From: JBOHSA01 sp050732995
GTDB taxonomy: Bacteria > Gemmatimonadota > Gemmatimonadetes > Gemmatimonadales > GWC2-71-9
DNA: 5,110 nt
Assembly: GCA_050732995.1 (NCBI GenBank)
Contig: JBOHSA010000159.1
Location: 1 to 5,110, forward strand
Direction of reading: 5' to 3'
The position numbers and the translations under genes are program-made. This document shows, one piece after another, positions 1 to 5,110 of this stretch; position 1 is the first letter of the stretch, and each line of letters begins with the position of its first letter. Under the pieces are notes generated by a model. The model was not told the origin of the DNA. It ran no database searches and saw only the letters and a program-made list of their open reading frames with translations.

Positions 1-1533
1 GGGCGCGCGACCCCGCGCGAGCTCGGCGCCCTGCGGGACTCGATCGCCCGGCTCCCCGACCTGCGGGCCGCGCTCGACGGCGTCGACGGGCGCGAGCGGG
101 CCGCGCTACTCGAGCGCGCGGCGGACCGGTTCGACCTGCTCGCGGATCTGGGCGAGGAGCTGACGCGCGCGCTGGTCGCGCGCCCCCCCACCCAGCTCGC
201 CGAGGCCGACGCGATCCGGCCGGGGTACGATCGCGAGCTCGACGAACTGAAAGACGCGCGCGACGGCGGGAAGCGATTCATCGCCGGTCTGCAGACGCGC
301 GAGCGGGAGCGCACCGGTATCGGCTCGCTGAAAGTCGGATTCAACAAGGTCTTCGGGTATTACCTCGAAGTCACCCGGCCCCATCTCGACCGTGTGCCCG
401 CCGACTACGAGCGGCGCCAGACGCTGACGGGTGCCGAGCGGTTCGTCACGCCGGAGCTGAAACAGTACGAGGCCCGCGTGCTCGGCGCCGAGGAGCGGAT
501 CGGCGTGCGGGAGGGGGAGCTGATCGACACCTTGCGCCGGTGGATCGCGGCCGGCATCGAGCGCGTGCAGGCGACGGCGGCGTGGATCGCCCAACTCGAC
601 GTCTGGGCCGCGCTGGCGGACGTCGCGGCGCGCGAGGGCTACGTGCGCCCCGAGGTGAACGACGGGATCGTCATCCGGCTCGAGGGGAGCCGGCACCCCG
701 TGGTCGAACGGATGATGCCGCGCGAGGCCTTCATCCCGAATGACGTGCTGTTGGACGACAACGCCCGCGTGATTCTCCTGACCGGTCCCAACATGGCCGG
801 TAAGTCGACGCTGCTCCGCCAGATCGGCCTGTGTGTCCTGCTGGCCCAGATCGGGGCGTTCGTTCCGGCGCGGCGCGCCGTGATCGGCGTCGTCGACCGG
901 CTGTTCACCCGCGTCGGCGCCTCCGACAACCTGGCGCGCGGGCAGTCCACCTTCATGGTCGAGATGAGCGAAACCAGCGCCATCCTGCACGGCGCCTCGC
1001 GCCGCAGTCTGGTGTTGCTCGACGAGATCGGCCGGGGCACCTCGACCTACGACGGCGTGGCGATCGCGTGGGCGGTGACGGAGTTCCTGCACAACGCGGT
1101 CGGCTGCAAGACCGTGTTCGCCACGCACTACCACGAGCTGACCCAGCTCACCGAAGAGCTCGCGCACGCGCGGAACTTCAACGTCGCCGTCCGGGAGGTG
1201 GGGGAAGAGATCGTCTTCCTCCACCGGCTCGAGCCGGGCGGGGCCGATCGCTCCTACGGCATCCACGTGGGCCGGCTCGCCGGGCTCCCGGCGCCGGTAG
1301 TCACGCGCGCCTGGCAGGTGCTCAAGCTGCTGGAGGCAGGCCATCACGTCGCCGACCGGGCACCCCAGGCGGGCGCGGAGCCCGATCTCCATCAGTTCGC
1401 GCTGTTCGCAGGCGGGGCCGCGCCCCATCCGCTGCTCGAGGAGCTGGGGCGGCTGGATCTGAACCAGCTGTCGCCGCTCGAGGCGCTGAACCGGATCGCC
1501 GCCTGGAAGAAGCGCCTGGAAGAGCGCCCGTGA
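1..1533 (+). CDS. mutS: DNA mismatch repair protein MutS, C-terminal 510 residues (5' end outside window)
   Basis: MutS binds mismatches and small loops in newly replicated DNA and, as an ATP-driven sliding clamp, recruits MutL. The frame is open from base 1, so the mismatch-reading domain, the connector and part of the core are missing (about 340-350 residues, judging from the usual 850-870). Residues below are numbered within the fragment. Lever/core helices come first (PRELGALRDSIARLPDL), then the clamp domain from about 108 to 175 (LKVGFNKVFGYYLEV, RRQTLTGAERFVTPELK). The ATPase domain has Walker A GPNMAGKST at 262-270, the GASDNLARGQSTF loop from 306, Walker B LVLLDE with Asp-Glu at 341-342 followed by IGRGTSTYDG, and the FATHYHEL switch with His376. 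The tail carries QFALF (465-469), a probable beta-clamp motif, and the typical LSPLEALNRI terminal segment. All ATPase motifs are intact and no frameshift is seen. These features fit MutS1 rather than MutS2, which lacks this clamp and has a Smr tail. Its stop overlaps the next start by one base. Confidence 0.97.
   Translation, partial: GRATPRELGALRDSIARLPDLRAALDGVDGRERAALLERAADRFDLLADLGEELTRALVARPPTQLAEADAIRPGYDRELDELKDARDGGKRFIAGLQTRERERTGIGSLKVGFNKVFGYYLEVTRPHLDRVPADYERRQTLTGAERFVTPELKQYEARVLGAEERIGVREGELIDTLRRWIAAGIERVQATAAWIAQLDVWAALADVAAREGYVRPEVNDGIVIRLEGSRHPVVERMMPREAFIPNDVLLDDNARVILLTGPNMAGKSTLLRQIGLCVLLAQIGAFVPARRAVIGVVDRLFTRVGASDNLARGQSTFMVEMSETSAILHGASRRSLVLLDEIGRGTSTYDGVAIAWAVTEFLHNAVGCKTVFATHYHELTQLTEELAHARNFNVAVREVGEEIVFLHRLEPGGADRSYGIHVGRLAGLPAPVVTRAWQVLKLLEAGHHVADRAPQAGAEPDLHQFALFAGGAAPHPLLEELGRLDLNQLSPLEALNRIAAWKKRLEERP
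1393..1407 (+). other. Probable beta sliding-clamp binding motif in MutS (QFALF)
   Basis: The codons spell Gln-Phe-Ala-Leu-Phe, which fits the bacterial clamp-binding pentapeptide pattern Q-x-x-L-F (consensus QL[SD]LF). It lies in the poorly conserved stretch between the ATPase/helix-turn-helix region and the C-terminal segment, where other MutS proteins carry their clamp motif. The motif would tether MutS to DnaN at the replication fork. Assignment rests on pattern and position only. Confidence 0.6.
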
Positions 1534-1535
1534 TG
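1518..1535 (+). promoter_or_regulatory. Coupled translation start of the TonB-like lipoprotein gene
   Basis: A purine-rich GGAAGAG (1518-1524) lies 8 bases before the ATG at 1533, and the mutS stop TGA (1531-1533) shares its A with that ATG. This favours ribosome re-initiation after mutS. An in-frame GTG at 1530 is a possible alternative start, but the ATG is preferred because it directly precedes a good lipoprotein signal peptide. Confidence 0.6.
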
Positions 1536-1973
1536 CGCGCCCTCCCCCAGCTCTGCTCCCTCCTGCTCGGCGCGGCGCTGGGGTGTGGCGACTCCCAGCC
1601 CCCAGACGGCGGCGGCGGGAGCGGCGGGGGCGGGGCAGGCGCGGCGGTGTACACGCCACCCGACGCCGAGCCACCGGTCGCGGTGAATGCCGACTCGCCC
1701 GTGCAGTATCCGCCGACGCTGTTCGAGCAGAAGATCGAAGGCGACGTCGTGCTGCGCCTGTTCGTGGATTCCACCGGCCGCCTCCTGCCCGATTCCACGC
1801 GGGTTGCGGAGTCGAGCGGGTATCCGGCGCTCGACTCCGCGGCGCTCGCGGGCGCTAGCGGCTTTCGGTTCGCGCCAGCCCGGCGGCGCGGCCTCCCGGT
1901 GGCGACCTGGTTCCTCCAGGCCGTCGAGTTCCGCCACCCGCAGGGCGCGGCGCTGAAGGGGGGAGGCCCCTGA
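1533..1973 (+). CDS. Predicted lipoprotein with TonB C-terminal-like domain
   Basis: This 146-residue exported protein starts with a short signal peptide (MRALPQLCSLLLGAALGC) whose lipobox ALGC places the lipidated cysteine at residue 18. A low-complexity linker follows: GGGGSGGGG at 26-34, then Pro-rich TPPDAEPP. Residues about 55-134 match the TonB C-terminal fold: YPP near the start, the strand motif KIEGDVVLRLFVDSTGRL (67-84), SSGYPALDSAAL (94-105), FRFAPARRRGLPV (111-123) and a closing strand ending VEFR. In TonB proteins this domain engages TonB boxes of outer-membrane receptors, but those proteins have an N-terminal transmembrane helix and a long rigid Pro-rich spacer. Neither is present here, so energy transduction with ExbBD is doubtful. 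A structural or partner-binding role in the envelope is equally possible. No exbB, exbD or receptor gene is adjacent. Residue +2 after the cysteine is Gly, not the inner-membrane retention Asp of enterobacteria. The fold is fairly sure; the function is unknown. Confidence 0.85.
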   Translation: MRALPQLCSLLLGAALGCGDSQPPDGGGGSGGGGAGAAVYTPPDAEPPVAVNADSPVQYPPTLFEQKIEGDVVLRLFVDSTGRLLPDSTRVAESSGYPALDSAALAGASGFRFAPARRRGLPVATWFLQAVEFRHPQGAALKGGGP

Positions 1974-1975
1974 TG
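1956..1975 (+). promoter_or_regulatory. Strong ribosome binding site and coupled start of the cystathionine beta-synthase gene
   Basis: AAGGGGGGAGG (1956-1966) is the best Shine-Dalgarno-like sequence at any junction in the window. It ends 6 bases before the ATG at 1973. The preceding stop TGA (1971-1973) overlaps that ATG by one base. The strong site suggests the enzyme can be translated efficiently on its own as well as by coupling. It also fixes the start, since the protein begins directly with the expected ETIGWTPLIRL enzyme N-terminus. Confidence 0.75.
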
Positions 1976-3355
1976 CCGCACGAACGGCCCTACGCCGACG
2001 TGCTCGAGACGATCGGGTGGACCCCGCTCATTCGCCTCAACAAAGTGACGCAGGGGCTCCGCACGCCGGTGTACGCCAAGGCCGAGTTCTTCAATCCGGG
2101 GGGCTCCGTCAAGGACCGGATCGGCATCGCGATGATCGAGGCGGCCGAGCGCGCAGGGCGCCTCAAGCCAGGCGGGCTGATCGTCGAGGCGACGTCGGGC
2201 AACACCGGCGTGGGCCTCGCGATCGCGGCGGCGGTGAAAGGCTACCAATGCCTGTTCACGATGCCCGACAAGATGTCCCAGGAGAAGGCCCGACTGCTCC
2301 GGGCGCTGGGCGCGGAGGTCATCATCACGCCCACGGCCGTCCCGCCGGACCACCCCGACAACTACATCATGAAGGGGCGCGCCATCGCGGCGGCCCACCC
2401 CAATGCGATCTTCGCCGACCAGCACTACAACCCCGTCAACCCCGAAGTCCACTACCGCACGACCGGACCCGAGATCTGGGAGCAAACCTCGGGGAAGGTT
2501 ACGCACTTCGTCTGCGCCCCGGGCACCGGCGGCACCGTGAGCGGCGCGGGCCGCTACCTCAAGGAGCGGAACCCGAAGGTGCGCGTCATCGCGGGCGACC
2601 CGGTGGGCTCGATCTACACCGAGTACGCGCGGACGAAACGCAAGACCGAAGGGCACCCCTACAAGGTCGAGGGGATCGGCGGTGACAAGATCCCCACGTC
2701 GCTGCATTTCGACCTGATCGACGAGTGGATCTGGGTGACGGACAAGGACGCGATGCTCATGGCCCGACGGCTAGCTAAGGAGGAAGGGCTGCTTGTCGGC
2801 GGCTCGACGGGCGTGAACCTCGTGGCGGCGGTCGAGGTGGCACGGAAGGCCAATGATCCGGATGCGCTGGTGGTGACCGTGTTGTGCGACACCGGGGAGC
2901 GCTATCTCTCCAAGGTGTACAGCGACGAGTGGCTGCGGGAGAACCAGCTCCTCGACTCGGAGCGTGTCACGGTGGCGCGGCTCGTGGGGGCCAAGGAGAA
3001 CGGCGCCCCCCCCCTGATCCACGTGGCGCCCGAGGCCTCCGTGCGCCAGGCGTTGAACCTGATGAGCACCTACAACGTTTCCCAACTGCCGGTGCTGGAC
3101 GGCGCCGATGGCGTCGGGGCGGTCTCCGAGCAAGGTCTCATGGCCAAGGCGCTCGAGGAGCCCGGCGTGCTCGACCGGCCGGTCCGCGAGCTCATGGATC
3201 CGCCCTTCCCCGTGGTGGACGCTGACTGGCCGGTGGATCGCCTGTCGGTGCTGCTGTCGCGGGAGACCCCTGCCGCCCTCGTCCGGCAGGCGGGCAAGCT
3301 CGCCGGGATCGTGACCCGCTACGATCTGCTCCACCAGCTCGCCGGGATCCGCTGA
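1973..3355 (+). CDS. cbs: Cystathionine beta-synthase type PLP enzyme with tandem CBS domains
   Basis: A 460-residue fold-type II PLP enzyme. Cystathionine beta-synthases condense serine with homocysteine (transsulfuration) in the cytoplasm; related cysteine synthases use O-acetylserine and sulfide. Visible are TPLIRL near the N-terminus, GGSVKDR with the PLP-binding Lys47, TSGNTG (74-79), the phosphate loop GTGGT (184-188) and GGSTG (276-280), whose Ser278 should contact the pyridine nitrogen. The segment around VEGIGGDKIP (232-241) and the following DEWIWVTDKDA region resemble human CBS more than CysK. The heme-binding N-terminal extension of animal CBS is absent. Residues about 334-394 and 404-456 form two CBS domains, the usual site of allosteric control by adenosyl ligands. 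The second ends GIVTRYD, a typical ribose-binding motif; the first does not. A nine-C run (3006-3014) separates the catalytic and regulatory halves. No cystathionine gamma-lyase gene is visible nearby. Cysteine synthase activity cannot be excluded from sequence. Confidence 0.93.
   Translation: MPHERPYADVLETIGWTPLIRLNKVTQGLRTPVYAKAEFFNPGGSVKDRIGIAMIEAAERAGRLKPGGLIVEATSGNTGVGLAIAAAVKGYQCLFTMPDKMSQEKARLLRALGAEVIITPTAVPPDHPDNYIMKGRAIAAAHPNAIFADQHYNPVNPEVHYRTTGPEIWEQTSGKVTHFVCAPGTGGTVSGAGRYLKERNPKVRVIAGDPVGSIYTEYARTKRKTEGHPYKVEGIGGDKIPTSLHFDLIDEWIWVTDKDAMLMARRLAKEEGLLVGGSTGVNLVAAVEVARKANDPDALVVTVLCDTGERYLSKVYSDEWLRENQLLDSERVTVARLVGAKENGAPPLIHVAPEASVRQALNLMSTYNVSQLPVLDGADGVGAVSEQGLMAKALEEPGVLDRPVRELMDPPFPVVDADWPVDRLSVLLSRETPAALVRQAGKLAGIVTRYDLLHQLAGIR
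3006..3014 (+). repeat. Homopolymeric C9 tract inside the beta-synthase gene
   Basis: Nine consecutive C bases encode the end of Ala345, Pro346, Pro347 and the first base of Leu348, in the linker between the catalytic domain and the first CBS domain. It is the longest single-base run in the window; the next C run that I noticed is seven, at 183-189 in mutS. Loss of one C would bring the TGA at 3015-3017 into frame immediately and leave a catalytic-only protein ending at Pro347. Confidence 0.9.
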
Positions 3356-3357
3356 TG
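3344..3357 (+). promoter_or_regulatory. Coupled translation start of ddl
   Basis: The ATG at 3355 overlaps the preceding TGA (3353-3355) by one base. Only a weak GGGA (3344-3347) is present 7 bases upstream, so initiation here probably depends more on ribosomes finishing the upstream gene than at the previous junction. The start is supported because the protein opens directly with the expected first beta-strand and GG loop of Ddl. Confidence 0.6.
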
Positions 3358-4386
3358 CGGATCACCGTGCTCACCGGCGGGGCCACCGCCGAGCGCACCG
3401 TGGCCTTCGCCGGCGCGGCCCAGATCGTCACCGCGCTGCGGGGGCGCGCGCACGAGGTCTACGTCGTGGACACCGTCAGCGGCCTCCTGACGCGCGAGGA
3501 GGAAGCGCGGCTGCTCTCGGGCACCGTGGACAAAGAGCCCCCCTCGGTGGCGGAGCTCGACGAACGGGAGCGCGCGCTCCTCTCCAACGGCCTGGCGGAG
3601 CTGCCCGTGATCCAGGGCGCCGATGTCCTGTTCCTCTGCCTCCACGCGGGCCGGGGAGAAGGGGGCACGCTGCAGGCGATCCTCGACGTGATCGGCGTGC
3701 CCTACACCGGCAGCGGTCCCCTGGCGAGCGCGCTGGCGCTGGACAAGGATCTCTCCAAGCGGCTGTTTCGGGCGGCGGGGGTACCCGTGCCCGCCTGGTT
3801 CATGACGCCCCCCGCGGTGGGACCCGAGGACGTGACCACCGCGCTGGGCTGGCCGGTGATCGTCAAACCCTCCAAGCTCGGCTCCTCGGTCGGGATCACC
3901 CTCGTCAAGCACGCCAAGGGGCTCGACGCGGCGGTCATCCTGGCCGCGCGCTACGACGACGAAGTGATGGTTGAGCAGTTCATCCCGGGCCGGGAGCTGA
4001 CGGTCGGGGTGTTGGGGGACGTGCCGCTGCCCGTCGGAGAAATCATCCCCAAGCACGAGTTGTTCGACTACGAGACGAAATACGTGCCGGGGATGTCGGA
4101 GGAGATCTTTCCCGCCAAGCTCGACGCCAAGATCGCCCGCCAGCTCCAGGAGCTGGCGCTGACGGCGCACCGGGCGCTCAAGCTGGGCGGCTATTCGCGG
4201 GTCGACTTCCGGGTCGGGCCCGAAGGGGACATTTTTTGCCTGGAGGCGAATTCCCTGCCCGGGATGACGCGCACCAGTCTGTTTCCGCAGGCCGCGCGGG
4301 CGGCCGGCATCGAATTCCCCGAGATGTGCGAGCGCATCTGCCGGCTGGCCCGGAACAACGGGCGCGGGCGCGGGGATAAAGGCTAG
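3355..4386 (+). CDS. ddl: D-alanine--D-alanine ligase
   Basis: This 343-residue ATP-grasp enzyme joins two D-alanines, using ATP, to give the dipeptide added by MurF to the peptidoglycan precursor; it acts in the cytoplasm. The N-terminal loop GGATAERTV (8-16) carries the expected catalytic Glu13, but the usual GGxSxExxVSLxSG is altered downstream (VAFAGA). The second signature, normally HGxxGEDGTxQ, reads HAGRGEGGTLQ (97-107). Further on are YTGSGPLASALALDK (117-131), the ATP-grasp strand VIVKPSKLGSSVGI (168-181), EQFIPGRELTVGVLG (207-221), and the omega-loop FDYETKY with Lys242-Tyr243, the Tyr expected for D-Ala rather than D-lactate as second substrate. Metal ligands Asp284, Glu297 and Asn299 sit in the VDF and LEANSLPGMT motifs. 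A segment of about 45 residues (40-85, rich in Glu/Leu/Arg) lies between the first strands and the His motif, making the N-terminal domain longer than in short DdlB forms. Length is within the family range. No mur or fts genes are seen next to it. Confidence 0.94.
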   Translation: MRITVLTGGATAERTVAFAGAAQIVTALRGRAHEVYVVDTVSGLLTREEEARLLSGTVDKEPPSVAELDERERALLSNGLAELPVIQGADVLFLCLHAGRGEGGTLQAILDVIGVPYTGSGPLASALALDKDLSKRLFRAAGVPVPAWFMTPPAVGPEDVTTALGWPVIVKPSKLGSSVGITLVKHAKGLDAAVILAARYDDEVMVEQFIPGRELTVGVLGDVPLPVGEIIPKHELFDYETKYVPGMSEEIFPAKLDAKIARQLQELALTAHRALKLGGYSRVDFRVGPEGDIFCLEANSLPGMTRTSLFPQAARAAGIEFPEMCERICRLARNNGRGRGDKG

Positions 4387-4397
4387 ACGCCTAGACG
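4383..4397 (+). repeat. Short tandem repeat CTAGACG at the ddl stop
   Basis: CTAGACG occurs at 4383-4389 and again at 4391-4397, one base apart, so the period is 8. The first copy contains the ddl stop codon TAG. The repeat lies in the only true intergenic gap of the window (4387-4404, 18 bases), which holds no hairpin followed by T residues and no recognisable promoter. It may be a small duplication without function. Confidence 0.6.
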
Positions 4398-4404
4398 GAT
4401 ATTC

Positions 4405-5110
4405 ATGGGCCCGGAACGGATGTTCGGCATGACCCCGTGGGTGCGGCGGCTGCTCGTCGCCAACCTATTCGTCTTCCTGCTCCAGAAGACGATCTTCCTC
4501 GATCCGCGCTTCACGGCCGCCTTCGGCTTCGCCCCCTACTACGCCTTCGAGCACCCGTGGACGTTCCTCACCTACCTCTTCCTGCACGCCAGCGTGTTGC
4601 ATCTGGCGTTCAACCTGCTGGCGCTGTTCGTATTCGGGCCGCCGGTGGAGGAGCGGATGGGTGGTCGCACATTCATCGGGTACTACCTGCTGTGCGGCCT
4701 GGGCGGCGCCGCGCTGTCCTACGGATTGATGCAGGTCGTTCCGGCGCAGCACGTGGTGGTCGTGGGGGCCTCGGGGGCGATCTACGGCGTGGCGCTCGCC
4801 TTCGCCTGGTATTGGCCACGCGAGCGCATCTTCGTGTTCCCGTTGCCCGAGCCGATTCCAGTGAAGTGGCTCGTCATTTTCCTCGTCGCGTTCTCGCTGA
4901 TCCTGGCGCGGCTGGGGGCGAGCGACGGCACGGCGCATCTGGCGCATCTCGGAGGGTTCGCCGCGGGGTTCCTGTTTCTCAAGGGGCAGGATCTGCGGTT
5001 GGCGCGGGCCGAGCGGCGGCTGCGGCGCGCGGCCGCGCCGAGCGTGGTGGTGCACCCCGCCGCGCACGCGGTGCAGGTGAGCGGCGGTCGCGACCCCCGC
5101 GGGGGGAAGC
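4405..5110 (+). CDS. Rhomboid family intramembrane serine protease (3' end outside window)
   Basis: The frame stays open to the right edge, giving 235 codons without a stop. Rhomboids cut transmembrane substrates inside the lipid bilayer with a Ser-His dyad. A first hydrophobic helix (about 12-31) is followed by the WTFLTYLFLHASVLHLAFN segment, whose His66 and Asn70 match the oxyanion-region H-x-x-x-N of GlpG. Next come VEERMGG (81-87), a Gly-rich helix, the catalytic GASGAIYG with Ser123, a helix at about 154-170, and AHLAHLGGFAAG with catalytic His181. Six hydrophobic segments are consistent with the bacterial six-helix core. After about residue 192 comes an Arg/Ala-rich, probably cytoplasmic tail (LARAERRLRRAAAP) that runs off the window. 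Start choice is uncertain: in-frame ATG codons lie at 4405, 4420 and 4429, none with a strong ribosome site; 4405 is taken as the longest, with a weak GGA upstream. The substrate is unknown. It follows ddl by 18 bases and is likely co-transcribed. Confidence 0.92.
   Translation, partial: MGPERMFGMTPWVRRLLVANLFVFLLQKTIFLDPRFTAAFGFAPYYAFEHPWTFLTYLFLHASVLHLAFNLLALFVFGPPVEERMGGRTFIGYYLLCGLGGAALSYGLMQVVPAQHVVVVGASGAIYGVALAFAWYWPRERIFVFPLPEPIPVKWLVIFLVAFSLILARLGASDGTAHLAHLGGFAAGFLFLKGQDLRLARAERRLRRAAAPSVVVHPAAHAVQVSGGRDPRGGK

Noticed and set aside
106..1674. A 522-codon open frame on the minus strand opposite mutS
   Set aside because: Its translation is Arg/Gly/Pro/His-rich low-complexity text with no recognisable domain, and it lies wholly opposite mutS and the lipoprotein start. 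High GC depletes stop codons and produces such long antisense frames.
1322..2707. A 461-codon minus-strand frame across three genes
   Set aside because: It spans the mutS end, the lipoprotein gene and half of the beta-synthase, all supported by clear domains on the plus strand. It has no domain resemblance of its own.
2777..2786. An internal AAGGAGGAAG that looks like a strong ribosome binding site
   Set aside because: It encodes Lys-Glu-Glu in a conserved helix before the GGSTG loop, and no in-frame start at proper spacing would give a sensible product.
3301..3350. A direct repeat of CGCCGGGATC near the end of the beta-synthase gene
   Set aside because: Both copies encode Leu-Ala-Gly-Ile in the last CBS domain with the preferred codons. 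This looks like coincidence of protein sequence and codon bias.
4214..4237. The palindrome TCGGGCCCGA followed a few bases later by six T residues, resembling an intrinsic terminator
   Set aside because: The palindrome has no loop and the T run is separated from it. Both lie inside the conserved metal-binding region of ddl (VDFRVGPEGDIFCLEAN), so coding constraint explains them.
4465..5067. A 200-codon minus-strand frame opposite the rhomboid
   Set aside because: The plus strand encodes conserved rhomboid motifs with the catalytic Ser and His. The antisense product is rich in His, Arg, Gln and Glu and is only the shadow of hydrophobic codons.
1..5110. Search for a CRISPR array, mobile element, tRNA/rRNA, riboswitch or defence system
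   Set aside because: No repeat-spacer pattern, transposase or integrase motif, terminal inverted repeat or structured RNA gene was recognised. Nearly every base is accounted for by five housekeeping-type genes.

Overview
This 5.1 kb window is very GC-rich and densely coding. Five genes all read left to right and the gaps are minimal. The TonB-type C-terminal domain and the lipobox on the second gene suggest a diderm (Gram-negative) bacterium. The overall protein character and gene mix resemble Gemmatimonadota or a similar high-GC lineage. That placement is a low-to-moderate confidence inference, since there is no rRNA or other phylogenetic marker here.

Layout: (1) 1-1533, the C-terminal 510 residues of the mismatch-repair ATPase MutS, cut by the left edge. 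(2) 1533-1973, a 146-residue predicted lipoprotein with a Gly/Ser linker and a TonB C-terminal-like domain. (3) 1973-3355, a 460-residue cystathionine beta-synthase type PLP enzyme with two C-terminal CBS domains. (4) 3355-4386, a D-alanine--D-alanine ligase with some unusual motif residues. (5) 4405-5110, a rhomboid intramembrane serine protease still open at the right edge. The first three junctions are all one-base stop/start overlaps (TGATG). The fourth is an 18-base spacer with no terminator or convincing promoter.

The arrangement looks like one polycistronic operon of housekeeping genes: DNA repair, envelope, sulfur amino acid metabolism, peptidoglycan precursor synthesis and membrane proteolysis. 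Co-transcription is inferred from spacing only. The genes do not form one obvious pathway. Ddl, the lipoprotein and the rhomboid all concern the cell envelope, whereas MutS and the beta-synthase do not.

I see no mobile element, CRISPR array, RNA gene or convincing undescribed system. The points most worth checking are the TonB-like domain on a lipoprotein anchor, a nine-C tract at the border between the catalytic and regulatory halves of the beta-synthase, the asymmetric CBS domains of that enzyme, and the altered N-terminal motifs of Ddl.
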